DNA from: Planomonospora_B alba
Lineage (GTDB): Bacteria > Actinomycetota > Actinomycetes > Streptosporangiales > Streptosporangiaceae
Reading direction: 5' to 3'
Assembly: GCF_039534085.1 (NCBI RefSeq)
Contig: NZ_BAAAUT010000041.1
Location: 8,199 to 72,198 of the forward strand
DNA length: 64,000 bases
Shown here: positions 39,892 through 48,234 of the stretch, piece after piece
How positions within the stretch are numbered: position 1 is the first letter of the stretch
Layout: each line of letters begins with the position of its first letter
The notes under the pieces: generated by a model
The model's database searches: none
What the model saw: only the letters and a program-made list of their open reading frames with translations
What the model was told of the DNA's origin: nothing
Made by a program: the position numbers and the translations under genes

Positions 39892-40425
39892 ATGCCAATG
39901 GTAGGAACGGTGGTCTTCGCGAGCGTGCCGACTCCGCTGGGCGAGATGGCCGTCGCCGTCACCGAGGACGGCGTGGCGGCCACCTGCTGGGGCGACGCCG
40001 GGGCGCTCAGGGCCCGCCTGGCCGGCCGGCTCGGCCTGCCCGAGGCCGGTGACGCCGGGCGCGCGGCCCCGGCGCTGACCGAGCTGGCCGCCTACTACGC
40101 CGGTCGGCTGCGGGCCTTCACCGTGCCCGTCGACTGGCGGCTGACCACGCCCGTGCAGCGCGCGGTCCTCGGCACGCTGCACGCGACCGTGCCGTACGGC
40201 CGTGCCGTGACCTACGGCGAGCTGGCCGCGCGCAGCGGGACGGGCGTGCCCGCCCGGGCGATCGGCTCGATCATGGGAGCCAACCCGATCCCGGTCATCG
40301 TGCCCTGCCACCGGGTGGTCGCCGGGAACGGCCTGGGCGGGTTCAGCGGTGGCGAGGGCGTGGAGTCCAAGCGGTGGCTGCTGACCCTGGAGGGCTACCT
40401 GCAGCCGACCCTCGACTGGGACTGA
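39892..40425 (+). CDS. ogt: Methylated-DNA--protein-cysteine methyltransferase
   Basis: A 177-residue O6-alkylguanine repair protein. The acceptor cysteine is Cys139 in IPVIVPCHRVV; GRAVTYGELAARSG is the DNA-binding HTH, ARAIGSIMGANP the arginine finger, and GGFSGGEGVESKRWLLTLE the C-terminal end. It removes alkyl groups in a single-turnover reaction. ATG 39892 has GAAGGG five bases upstream, inside the first codons of the divergent rnz gene; ATG 39898 is an alternative. Its promoter must lie within rnz. Confidence 0.9.
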   Translation: MPMVGTVVFASVPTPLGEMAVAVTEDGVAATCWGDAGALRARLAGRLGLPEAGDAGRAAPALTELAAYYAGRLRAFTVPVDWRLTTPVQRAVLGTLHATVPYGRAVTYGELAARSGTGVPARAIGSIMGANPIPVIVPCHRVVAGNGLGGFSGGEGVESKRWLLTLEGYLQPTLDWD

Positions 40426-40561
40426 CCCGGCTCCGCCCCGCCGGGACCGGCCCGGCCCCGCCCCCGTCAGGACGGGCGGCCGGCCGGATCCCCGCCCCGC
40501 GACCGCGACGCGCCCGGACCGCCGGGGAGGCGCGCCGCGATCCGCGCGCCTTCCCGGTGTT

Positions 40562-40575
40562 GGGACACTTGTCCC
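40562..40575 (+). promoter_or_regulatory. Palindrome and -10 at the miaA start
   Basis: GGGACACTTGTCCC has perfect 6-base arms and touches the GTG start at 40576. GACACT inside it (40564-40569) ends six bases before the start codon, fitting a -10 of a leaderless mRNA. Whether the palindrome is an operator is unknown. Confidence 0.4.
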
Positions 40576-41493
40576 GTGTCTCAGCCACCTGTCATCGCCG
40601 TCGTCGGCCCCACCGCGGCCGGGAAGTCCGATCTCGCCGTCGAGCTCGCCCTGGAGCTCGGGGGCGAGGTGATCAACGCCGACTCCATGCAGCTCTACCG
40701 CGGCATGGACATCGGCACGGCGAAGCTGACCGTCGAGGAGCGGCGCGGGGTCCCGCACCACCTGCTGGACGTGTGGGACGTGCGCAGGACCGCGAGCGTG
40801 GCGGAGTACCAGGCCATGGCGCGGCCGCTGATGGACGCCCTGCGGTCCGGGGGCGCCGTGCCGATCCTGGTGGGCGGGTCCGGCCTGTACGTGCGGGCCG
40901 CCCTCGACGAGCTGGAGTTCCCCGGGACCGATCCGGGGATCCGCGCCCGGCTGGAGGCCGAGCTGGAGGCGGGCGGCCCGGCCCCGCTGCACGCGCGGCT
41001 CCGGGAGGTGGACCCGGAGGCGGCCGCGGCGATCCTGCCGGGCAACGGCCGCCGGATCGTCCGGGCGCTGGAGGTGATCGAGCTGTCCGGCAGGCCGTTC
41101 TCGGCCTCGATGCCGTCCTACGAGGCGGTCTACGACAGCGTGCAGCTCGGCGTCGAGGTGCCCCGGGCGGTGCTGGACGAGCGGGTCGCGCGCCGGGTGG
41201 AGCGCATGTGGGAGGCCGGCCTGGTGGACGAGGTGCGCTCCCTGGCGGAGCAGGGCCTGGCGGAGGGGCGTACGGCCTCCCGTGCGCTCGGCTACGCCCA
41301 GGTGCTGCGCTTCCTGGCGGGGGAGTGGACCGAGGAGCAGGCCAAGGAGGAGACCATCCGGGCGACGCGCAGGTTCGTCCGGCGCCAGGAGTCGTGGTTC
41401 CGCCGCGACCCCCGGGTGCTCTGGCTCCCCCAGCAGGAGCCCGGCCTGCTCGGACGGGCCCTCGCCGCGGTGCGCGCTCACCGCCGTCAATAG
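40576..41493 (+). CDS. miaA: tRNA dimethylallyltransferase
   Basis: A 305-residue enzyme that adds an isopentenyl group to A37 of tRNAs reading UNN codons. The P-loop is GPTAAGKS (residues 11-18), followed by INADSMQLYRGMDIGTAK, VPHHLLDV, VGGSGLYVRA, GNGRRIVRALEVIELSGRPFS and the C-terminal RRFVRRQESWFRRD. Length and motifs are complete. It is followed nine bases later by dapF, as in M. tuberculosis (Rv2727c-Rv2726c). A GTG start appears leaderless. Confidence 0.95.
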   Translation: MSQPPVIAVVGPTAAGKSDLAVELALELGGEVINADSMQLYRGMDIGTAKLTVEERRGVPHHLLDVWDVRRTASVAEYQAMARPLMDALRSGGAVPILVGGSGLYVRAALDELEFPGTDPGIRARLEAELEAGGPAPLHARLREVDPEAAAAILPGNGRRIVRALEVIELSGRPFSASMPSYEAVYDSVQLGVEVPRAVLDERVARRVERMWEAGLVDEVRSLAEQGLAEGRTASRALGYAQVLRFLAGEWTEEQAKEETIRATRRFVRRQESWFRRDPRVLWLPQQEPGLLGRALAAVRAHRRQ

Positions 41494-41502
41494 GGTGGGA
41501 GC

Positions 41503-42309
41503 ATGCGCTTCGTAAAGGGTCACGGCACCGAGAACGACTTCGTCATCCTCCCCGATCCGGACGGCGAGCTGGAGCTGTCCGGGACGCTCGTGGCGGCGAT
41601 CTGCGACCGCAGGGCCGGGATCGGCGCCGACGGCGTGCTTCGGGTGGTGCCCGCCAAGCTCAGCCCGGAGGCGGCCGGGCAGGCCGACGAGGCCGAGTGG
41701 TTCATGGACTACCGCAACGCCGACGGCAGCGTGGCCGAGATGTGCGGCAACGGGGTGCGGGTCTTCGCCCGCTACCTGGTCGAGGCGGGGCTGGTGGACG
41801 CCGACGGGTTCGCGGTGGCCACCCGGGCCGGGATCCGGCGGGTGCGGCTGGAGCCGGGCGGCGACGTGACGGTGGACATGGGCGCGCCCCGGGTGCTGGG
41901 CGAGAGCCGCACGACCGTGGCCGGCCGGGAGTACGGCGGGCTCCGCGTCGACATGGGCAACCCCCACCTGGCCTGCGTCATCGGTGACCCGGTGGCCGGG
42001 CTCGACCTGACCCGCCAGCCGGCCTTCGACCCGCTGGTGTTCCCGCAGGGGGTGAACATCGAGCTGCTCAACGCGGTGGGCCCGCGCCGGGTCGTGATGC
42101 GGGTCTTCGAGCGGGGGGTGGGGGAGACGCGGTCCTGCGGGACGGGCACGGTCGCCTCGGCCGTGGCGGCGGCGCACCTGGCGGGGGAGACGGAGGGGAG
42201 CTGGACGGTCGAGGTGCCCGGCGGCACCGTCACCGTCACCCTCGACGGGCGGACCAGCTACCTGTCGGGTCCCGCCGTCCTGGTGGCCTCCGGGGAGCTG
42301 GATCTGTAA
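41503..42309 (+). CDS. dapF: Diaminopimelate epimerase
   Basis: A 268-residue pseudo-symmetric racemase that makes meso-diaminopimelate for lysine and peptidoglycan synthesis. The two catalytic cysteines are Cys81 in EMCGNGVR and Cys212 in TRSCGTGT. HGTENDFVILPD at the N-terminus and RNADGS are also conserved; the phenylalanine-leucine variants of the loop are the actinobacterial type. It is nine bases after miaA on one transcript. The start has a GGTGGGAG site. Confidence 0.95.
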   Translation: MRFVKGHGTENDFVILPDPDGELELSGTLVAAICDRRAGIGADGVLRVVPAKLSPEAAGQADEAEWFMDYRNADGSVAEMCGNGVRVFARYLVEAGLVDADGFAVATRAGIRRVRLEPGGDVTVDMGAPRVLGESRTTVAGREYGGLRVDMGNPHLACVIGDPVAGLDLTRQPAFDPLVFPQGVNIELLNAVGPRRVVMRVFERGVGETRSCGTGTVASAVAAAHLAGETEGSWTVEVPGGTVTVTLDGRTSYLSGPAVLVASGELDL

Positions 42310-42386
42310 GGGGAGGGCGCCGGTACTTGCCGAACCTTCTTCTGGTGGGCCATGCTGAGTCCATTCAGTAGACCGAGGAGGGTGGC

Positions 42387-43133
42387 ATGGCGGATCCGCA
42401 GGCGACGGCGGCGGCGGTCAAGGACGCGATCGGCAGGTACGGCGGCGGGTTCATGATCTCGCGCGAAGTCAAGGCGCTGGGCGAGCGGACCGGGCTCGAT
42501 CTGTGGCCGCTGTACTTCCGCGGCCGGTGCGGGGTGCTCGGCGAGGTGGACGCCGACGTGGTCTGCTCGGCGGCGGCCTTCTTCCCCGCCGAGCGCGTGC
42601 GCAAGAACTGGGAGGCCGGCCGGGCGCTCCCGGTGGGCGAGGCGGTGCAGCTCTACGCCGGGGCCTGCCGGGAGTGGGGCCGCCGCCGGCTCGGCTCCTT
42701 CGCCGGGGCCGCCCGCCTGGCCGGGCTGCTGGAGCGGGTGGCGGCCGGCGCGGACGTCCTGGGCGCCCCGCTCTTCGCCGGATGGCGGGCCGTGCCGCTG
42801 CCCGAGGACGCCCCGGCCCGGGCGACCCAGCTCATGCACGTGCTCCGCGAGCTGCGCGGCGGCCTGCACGCGGTGGCGGTGCTGGCCGAGGGGCTGACCC
42901 CGCTCCAGGCCGTCCTGTGCGACTCGCACGAGACCCCCAGGGGCCGGGTCTCCGGCCGCGACATGGCGCTCTTCCACGAGTGGCCCGAGCCGTACCCCGA
43001 GCCCGGCCCCGAGATCGCCGCGCGCCGGGCGCGGGCCGAGGAGCTCACCGACCGGCTGATGGCCCCCGCGTTCGCCGTGCTGGACGAGGCGGAGTCGGCG
43101 GAGCTGGTCGCCCTGCTCGGCGCCCTCGCCTGA
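42387..43133 (+). CDS. SCO6745-family protein, unknown
   Basis: A 248-residue mostly helical protein. FFPAERVRKNWEAGRALPVGEAVQLYAGACREWGRRRLG (about residues 66-105) resembles SCO6745-type proteins, where a paired helix-turn arrangement of two homologous halves is predicted. A conserved HETPRGR and LTDRLMAPAF lie near the end. No catalytic motif is evident. The start has GGAGGG; TTGCCG, 18 bases, CATGCT upstream is a possible promoter. It is 78 bases after dapF but likely separate. Confidence 0.6.
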   Translation: MADPQATAAAVKDAIGRYGGGFMISREVKALGERTGLDLWPLYFRGRCGVLGEVDADVVCSAAAFFPAERVRKNWEAGRALPVGEAVQLYAGACREWGRRRLGSFAGAARLAGLLERVAAGADVLGAPLFAGWRAVPLPEDAPARATQLMHVLRELRGGLHAVAVLAEGLTPLQAVLCDSHETPRGRVSGRDMALFHEWPEPYPEPGPEIAARRARAEELTDRLMAPAFAVLDEAESAELVALLGALA

Positions 43134-43204
43134 CCGCTCCGCCGTGACCGGCGGAGGGCCGCGTCGTTTGGGGCATCCCCGCCGAGCTGGCAGACTGGCG
43201 TGCC

Positions 43205-45481
43205 ATGGACGTGGACATCTGGGCCTGGGTGGGCGACACCCAGCGGCAACTGCACGAAGCCGGTAACACCGGCCTGGCCATGGCGATCGGCAGCATCCCT
43301 GCCCAGGCGCTCGAGGGCCGGTACGGGCAGCTCGACGTGCTGGCGCCGGCCATCGCGCAGGAGGCGGAGAAGCTGGGGCAGCCCTGGCTGGAGTTCTACG
43401 CCCGCTACTGGCACCTGATCGGCCGCGTCGGCGACCGCGCGCAGGGCGTGGTCGCGCTCGACGACGCGCGGGCGCTGGTGGAGTTCGCCCGGCGCGAGGA
43501 CGTCCGCGACTGCCCCTCGGCCCCCGGCGCGGTCGAGGCGCTGGTGATCGCCCAGGCCAACACCGACGGCCCCGGTCACGCCGCCGAGCGGCTGCAGGCG
43601 CTCGACGCCGCCGGGATCGAGCCCGATTCGCCCGCCTTCCCCGCCTACGCCGAGCAGTACGTCGCGGCCCTGGTGGACGCCGGGCGCGTCGAGGAGGCCG
43701 TCATCCACGCCGAGTCCGCGGTCGAGCGGCTGGGCGGCGTCGGCCGCGAGGCGAGCTGGGAGCTGGGGGCGGCCTCCGCCCGCGCCCTGCTCGCCGCCGG
43801 CCGCGCGCAGGACGCGCTCGCCGCCCTGGACGCCGCGACCGGCTTCAAGCCCGACGACCCGGTGGCCAAGGAGCACCGCGAGGGCGTGCTGCGCGCCCTC
43901 GTGCTCGCCACCCTTGACCGGGTCGCGGAGGCCGTGGAGGCCCTGCCCGACCTCGACGTGGTCGGCAACCACCCCCGGGTCTGGGTCGAGTGGGCGCGGG
44001 CCGTGCGCGCGCTCGCGGGCTCTGCGCAGATCACCAACACCTGGCAGCTCGGCCGGGTGCTCAAGCAGTGGATCGACTACTTCGCCGTGATGGGCGCCTA
44101 CCGGGCGCGCGTCGAGCTGGCCCTGATCGCCGGCGACCTGGCGGTGGAGCGCAAGGGCGTCTGGCAGGCCCGCATGCTGGCCGACCTCGCCGAGTCCGCC
44201 GCGGCCGAGCTGAAGGACCCCTCGGCCGTCGCCGACCGGATCGCCGCGCTGCGCGCCGCCGCGGACGCCGTGACGCCGCTGCCGGCGCCCGGCCCGCAGG
44301 ACGAGCTCGTCGGCTACTTCGACGCCGCCGACGGCTTCAACGCCGACCCCGAGCGCTGGGTGGGCTGGCTGGAGCCGCTGTCCGGGCGGGACCTCGAGGC
44401 CACCCGCCGCCACACCACCACCCTCGGCTTCCTCGGCTACCCGGCCAGGGGCGCCGACGTCTACTGGGACATGCTGGTCGAGTCGGGACAGGTGGGGACC
44501 GCCGAGGAGCAGGACGTCTCCTTCCTCACCGGCCTGCTCGTCGAGGCCCGCCAGGACGAGCGCCTGGAGCAGATGGCCGAGCGGCTCCCCGAGGCCGGCC
44601 GCCACCTGGCGCTGGCCCGGCTGCACCGCGCGCGGGAGCGCTGGGAGCAGGCCGCGGCCGCGGCCGAGGCGGCCGTCACGGCCGGCGCGGGCATCGAGGC
44701 GCGCCGCATCTGGGCCGGCGCGGTCCAGCAGCTCGACGACAACGCCAAGGGCGCGCTGATCCTGCGCGAGGTCCTCGACAGCGAGGAGATCGAGGCCGAG
44801 GACGTCTGGCGCATGATCACCATGGCGACCGCCGCCGAGGACTGGGAGACCGTCCGCGCCGGCGCCAGGAAGATCGGCATGCCGCTGAAGTCCACGGAGG
44901 GGCCGATCGAGGAGGACATGGGCCTGGTGCGCATCGTCCTGCCCGCCCCCGACGGCAGCCAGCGCGCGGTCGTGAGCGTGCGCACCGGGCCGGCCACGGC
45001 CCGCCTGGCGATGCCGCAGCCTCCCGGCCTGGAGTTCAACGCCGGTGACCTGGTCGTCTTCGACCCGGCGCTGCTGGAGCCCCTCCCGGAGAGCCCGGAG
45101 GAGCAGGAGAGCTTCATCCCGCCGTTCGCGGCGGTCGGCATGCTCCGCCCCGGCGGCTACACCAGCTGGTTCTTCGACGGCGCGCGGCCCGGCGAGGCCG
45201 AGTGGGCCGAGTTCAACGAGGTCCTGGCCGAGCGGGGCTGGCCGATGTGGGTCTACAGCGACGACGACTACACCGTGACCCACCCGAGCACGGGCGAGCC
45301 CCTGCCGGGCGTCTTCGGCTGGATCGCGATCCCGCCGAACGTCACCCCGGTGGAGCTGGACGCGGTGCTCGACGACGTCACCGAGCGCTGGACGCACCCG
45401 CTGGCCTGGCTCGACCTGGCCAAGGCCGTGGGCGTCGAGGTGGAGCGGCACGAGCGCATCACCCGGGAGTACGGCCTGTAG
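43205..45481 (+). CDS. Large TPR-like protein, unknown
   Basis: A 758-residue soluble protein. The first ~550 residues are Ala/Leu-rich helices in repeating pairs (AYAEQYVAALVDAGRVEEAVIHAESAVERLG, then ARALLAAGRAQDALAALDAATG), matching TPR-like solenoids. The last ~200 residues are a mixed fold with tryptophan clusters (GGYTSWFFDGARPGEAEW, WPMWVYSDDDYTVTHPSTGEPLPG, ERWTHPLAWLDLAKAVG). No signal peptide or catalytic motif is seen. CAGACT eight bases before the ATG suggests a leaderless start. It ends at a strong hairpin. Confidence 0.6.
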   Translation: MDVDIWAWVGDTQRQLHEAGNTGLAMAIGSIPAQALEGRYGQLDVLAPAIAQEAEKLGQPWLEFYARYWHLIGRVGDRAQGVVALDDARALVEFARREDVRDCPSAPGAVEALVIAQANTDGPGHAAERLQALDAAGIEPDSPAFPAYAEQYVAALVDAGRVEEAVIHAESAVERLGGVGREASWELGAASARALLAAGRAQDALAALDAATGFKPDDPVAKEHREGVLRALVLATLDRVAEAVEALPDLDVVGNHPRVWVEWARAVRALAGSAQITNTWQLGRVLKQWIDYFAVMGAYRARVELALIAGDLAVERKGVWQARMLADLAESAAAELKDPSAVADRIAALRAAADAVTPLPAPGPQDELVGYFDAADGFNADPERWVGWLEPLSGRDLEATRRHTTTLGFLGYPARGADVYWDMLVESGQVGTAEEQDVSFLTGLLVEARQDERLEQMAERLPEAGRHLALARLHRARERWEQAAAAAEAAVTAGAGIEARRIWAGAVQQLDDNAKGALILREVLDSEEIEAEDVWRMITMATAAEDWETVRAGARKIGMPLKSTEGPIEEDMGLVRIVLPAPDGSQRAVVSVRTGPATARLAMPQPPGLEFNAGDLVVFDPALLEPLPESPEEQESFIPPFAAVGMLRPGGYTSWFFDGARPGEAEWAEFNEVLAERGWPMWVYSDDDYTVTHPSTGEPLPGVFGWIAIPPNVTPVELDAVLDDVTERWTHPLAWLDLAKAVGVEVERHERITREYGL

Positions 45482-45501
45482 GGGGCCGGCGGAGCAGGCA
45501 C

Positions 45502-45532
45502 ACCGCCCGCGAGGGGGCTCCTCGCGGGCGGT
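45502..45532 (+). terminator. Perfect 13-bp hairpin terminator
   Basis: Arms 45502-45514 (ACCGCCCGCGAGG) and 45520-45532 are exact complements with a 5-base loop, 20 bases after the TPR-like gene. There is no T-tract. Confidence 0.75.
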
Positions 45533-45547
45533 ATGCTTCTCCAATTC

Positions 45548-45562
45548 CAGAACATCGTTCTG
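45548..45562. promoter_or_regulatory. Palindrome CAGAACATCGTTCTG before the SDR gene
   Basis: Perfect 6-base arms with a 3-base centre, 28 bases before the SDR start. The core AGAAC-N3-GTTCT resembles the KstR-type core (spacing 2) but is one base wider, so a different TetR-like regulator is likely. Confidence 0.45.
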
Positions 45563-45590
45563 TGCTTCCCCGCGGGTCAGGAGGATCTGA

Positions 45591-46349
45591 ATGCTGGACC
45601 GATTCCGGCTGGACGGCAAGGTCGCCATCGTCACCGGGGCCTCCTCCGGGCTGGGCGTCGCCTTCGCGCGCGGCCTGGCCGAGGCGGGCGCCGACATCGC
45701 GATCGGTGCGCGCCGCGCGGACCGCCTGGAGGAGACCCGGCGCCTGGTGGAGGAGACCGGCCGCCGGTGCGTGGCGGTCGCCACCGACGTGTCCAGGCCC
45801 GAGGACTGCCAGGCCCTGGTCGAGGCGGCGGTCGCGGAGCTGGGCGCGGTGGACGTCCTGATCAACAACGCCGGAGTCGGCACGGCGGTGCCCGCGCTGA
45901 AGGAGACGCCCGAGCAGTTCCGCCAGGTGGTGGACGTCAACCTGCACGGCACCTACTGGATGGCGCAGGCCTGCGCGCGGGTCATGCGGCCCGGCTCCTC
46001 GATCGTCAACATCGGCAGCATCCTGGGGGAGACCACCGCCGGGCTGCCGCAGGCCGCCTACAGCGCCTCCAAGGCCGGCGTCGTCGGGCTCACCCGCGAC
46101 CTGGCCCAGCAGTGGACCTCGCGGCGCGGCATCCGGGTCAACTGCCTGGAGCCGGGCTTCTTCGCCTCGGAGATGACCGAGCAGTACGCCGAGGGCTACA
46201 TGCAGTGGCAGCTGGAGCACCGCGTGCTGATGAAGCGCGCCGGAGATCCCGCCGAGCTGGTGGCCGCCGCGATCTTCCTGGCGAGCGACGCCGGCTCCTA
46301 CGTCACCGGCGCGGTGATCCCCGTCGACGGCGGGATCCTCACCACCTGA
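45591..46349 (+). CDS. SDR-family oxidoreductase
   Basis: A 252-residue short-chain dehydrogenase. The cofactor loop is TGASSGLG (about residues 15-22), NNAG follows near residue 91, Ser is in GSILGETTAG, and the YSASK catalytic pair is near residue 156. The C-terminus ends in VTGAVIPVDGGILTT, typical of classical SDRs of the glucose 1-dehydrogenase / beta-ketoacyl reductase group. The start has AGGAGG. The substrate is unknown; an upstream palindrome suggests a dedicated regulator, perhaps in lipid metabolism. Confidence 0.85.
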   Translation: MLDRFRLDGKVAIVTGASSGLGVAFARGLAEAGADIAIGARRADRLEETRRLVEETGRRCVAVATDVSRPEDCQALVEAAVAELGAVDVLINNAGVGTAVPALKETPEQFRQVVDVNLHGTYWMAQACARVMRPGSSIVNIGSILGETTAGLPQAAYSASKAGVVGLTRDLAQQWTSRRGIRVNCLEPGFFASEMTEQYAEGYMQWQLEHRVLMKRAGDPAELVAAAIFLASDAGSYVTGAVIPVDGGILTT

Positions 46350-46556
46350 GCCGGACGGCCGCCGGGCCCGGGCGCCCCGCGGGCGGGACCCGCCCGGAGC
46401 GGGGACGCCGGGGTGCGCGCCCGGAGCGGGGACGCCCCGGGCGGCGGGCCGTCTGAGCTGGGGATCCGCTGGGAGAGAACACCCGCACTCTTAATCATCC
46501 GGTTGCGTGAAGACCGCTCATCCGTCACGGACACGTGCGAGAGTTCTTGTGACGTG

Positions 46557-46940
46557 ATGGAGGGGATGGAGGACATCTTGCTGGAAGTCGACAGGCTCGG
46601 GGCGGTCGTGCACGACGAGCGGCCCTGGGGCGGGTTCGAGCGCTACACGCTCAACGAGCCGACCACGGTGAAGATCATCAGCGTCGCTCCCGGCCAGCGG
46701 CTCAGCCTGCAGCGGCACGAGCACCGCGACGAGCTCTGGGTCGCCCTGGACCCGGGGGCGGTCTTCGAGATCGACGGGGAGCGGATCACCCCCGCGGTCG
46801 GCGACCGCGTGCTCATCCGGGCCGGCCAGACCCACCGCCTCGGCTCCTCCGGCCCGGCCGTCCGGATCCTGGAGATCGCCTTCGGTCACTTCGACGAGGA
46901 CGACATCGAACGGCTCGAGGACGCCTACGGGCGGGCCTGA
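46557..46940 (+). CDS. Cupin protein, type II mannose-6-phosphate isomerase C-terminal-like
   Basis: A 127-residue single cupin. RPWGGFERYTLNEPTTVKIISVAPGQRLSLQRHEHRDELWVALDPG contains the metal ligands (His, His, Glu), and GQTHRLGS supplies the last His. This is the isomerase domain found at the end of mannose-1-phosphate guanylyltransferase / phosphomannose isomerase fusions, here alone. The start is ambiguous: ATG 46557 and 46566, or a TTG at 46578 with GGAGG five bases upstream, which has the best ribosome site. Confidence 0.72.
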   Translation: MEGMEDILLEVDRLGAVVHDERPWGGFERYTLNEPTTVKIISVAPGQRLSLQRHEHRDELWVALDPGAVFEIDGERITPAVGDRVLIRAGQTHRLGSSGPAVRILEIAFGHFDEDDIERLEDAYGRA

Positions 46941-47011
46941 ACCGGCCGGCCGCGCGGGCGGCGACCGTGCCCCGCCCGCGCCCCGCGGGGCCCCGCCGCG
47001 GCGCGCCCGCG

Positions 47012-47033
47012 GTGCCCGCCGTACGGCGGGCAC
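47012..47033 (+). terminator. Perfect 10-bp hairpin followed by GGCTTTA
   Basis: GTGCCCGCCG (47012-47021) and CGGCGGGCAC (47024-47033) pair exactly, 72 bases after the cupin gene, followed by a short pyrimidine-rich run. Confidence 0.6.
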
Positions 47034-47102
47034 GGCTTTACGGTGTCGTTGAGTAGATTTGCCGCTTGCGGGTAGCGGAATCCCGTGAGAGGTGGCGGCA
47101 GG

Positions 47103-47783
47103 ATGCGGGAGAGGCTGGGCCGGGGCGCGGCCGCGGTGTCGGCCGTGGCGTCGGTCGTGCTGGCGCTGGCCGGTTGCGGGCCGGCAGGGGAGGTCTCCGG
47201 CGACCGGCCGGTGGAGGCGGGCGCGTCCGCCGCCGAGGCCCTGGAGGAGCTGGAGAAGCTGCCGGTCAAGGGCCGCGCACCGATGACCGGGTTCGACCGG
47301 GACGAGTTCGGGCCCGCCTGGGCCGACGTCGACCGCAACGGGTGCGACACCCGCAACGACATCCTCAAGCGCGACCTCGAGGGGGAGACCTTCAAGGAGG
47401 GCACCCACGGCTGCATCGTGCTCACCGGGACCCTGCACGACCCCTACAGCGGCAAGACCATCGAGTTCGAGCGCGGGCAGAAGACCAGCCTGGCGGTGCA
47501 GATCGACCACGTGGTCGCCCTCGCCGACGCCTGGCAGAAGGGCGCCCAGCGGCTCAGCGAGGAGCGGCGCAGGCAGCTGGCCAACGACCCGCTGAACCTG
47601 CTCGCCGTGGACGGTCCGCTCAACGGCCAGAAGAGCGCCGGCGACGCGGCGACCTGGCTCCCGCCGCGCCGCGCCTACCGCTGCCCCTACGTCGCCCGGC
47701 AGATCCGGGTGAAGGCCGAGTACGGGCTCTGGGTCACCGCCGCCGAGAAGGAGGCGATGGTGCGGGTGCTGAAGTCCTGCTGA
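47103..47783 (+). CDS. Secreted lipoprotein HNH endonuclease (DUF1524)
   Basis: A 226-residue exported nuclease. A lipoprotein signal ends in LALAGC (Cys at about residue 23). The nuclease part shows RNGCDTRNDILKRDL, then QIDHVVALADAWQKGAQ (the catalytic His), LANDPLNLLAVDGPLNGQKSAGDAATWLPP and YRCPYVARQIRVKAEYGLWV, the DUF1524/GmrSD-type HNH pattern of extracellular actinobacterial nucleases. It probably degrades DNA outside the cell. ATG 47103 is supported by AGAGGTGG; a GTG 18 bases upstream is an alternative. Confidence 0.82.
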   Translation: MRERLGRGAAAVSAVASVVLALAGCGPAGEVSGDRPVEAGASAAEALEELEKLPVKGRAPMTGFDRDEFGPAWADVDRNGCDTRNDILKRDLEGETFKEGTHGCIVLTGTLHDPYSGKTIEFERGQKTSLAVQIDHVVALADAWQKGAQRLSEERRRQLANDPLNLLAVDGPLNGQKSAGDAATWLPPRRAYRCPYVARQIRVKAEYGLWVTAAEKEAMVRVLKSC

Positions 47784-47818
47784 CCTCAGCACCCCCGGAC
47801 CGCCGGACCGCCGGACCG

Positions 47819-48157
47819 TCAGCTCCAGTCCCGCAGCTCCCACCCGAACTTGACGACCTCCCCCGTCCGGCGGGACACGTACACCTCGTACTCCCGGTTC
47901 CCCCTCACCAGCTCCACCACGCAGACGCGCCGTCCGTCCTCCCGCTCCCGCTCGACCTCGACGACACGGGCGTTCGGGACGCGGTTCCGCGCGACTCCGA
48001 CGGCCTGCCGGCAGGTGACGGGCGCCGAGGCGGCGGCGGTGCTCCCGGCGGCGGCGGTCCCGCTCGCGGCGAGGGCGGCGCCTCCCCCGACGGCCGGCAG
48101 GGCGGCGGTTCCGGCGGTGGCGAGTGCGATTGCGATGATCACGCGGTTCTGTCTCAT
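47819..48157 (-). CDS. Exported PepSY-like protein (copy A)
   Basis: A 112-residue secreted protein. A signal peptide (NRVIIAIALATAGTAALPAV) is followed by an Ala-rich spacer and a PepSY-like domain (CRQAVGVARNRVPNARVVEVEREREDGRRVCVVELVRGNREYEVYVSRRTGEVVKFGWEL). Such domains bind or inhibit secreted proteases in known examples. It is in tandem with a paralogue at 48235, same strand, 78 bases apart, and has one extra cysteine pair (Cys48, and one near residue 82) not found in the other copy. Confidence 0.7.
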   Translation of the reverse strand: MRQNRVIIAIALATAGTAALPAVGGGAALAASGTAAAGSTAAASAPVTCRQAVGVARNRVPNARVVEVEREREDGRRVCVVELVRGNREYEVYVSRRTGEVVKFGWELRDWS

Positions 48158-48234
48158 GGCTCCAGGCCTTCCCGCGCCGGTGGCGCGGTCCCGCCAAGCC
48201 CGGGGCAAGAATCGGCCCGCAGGGGCGCGGCCGG

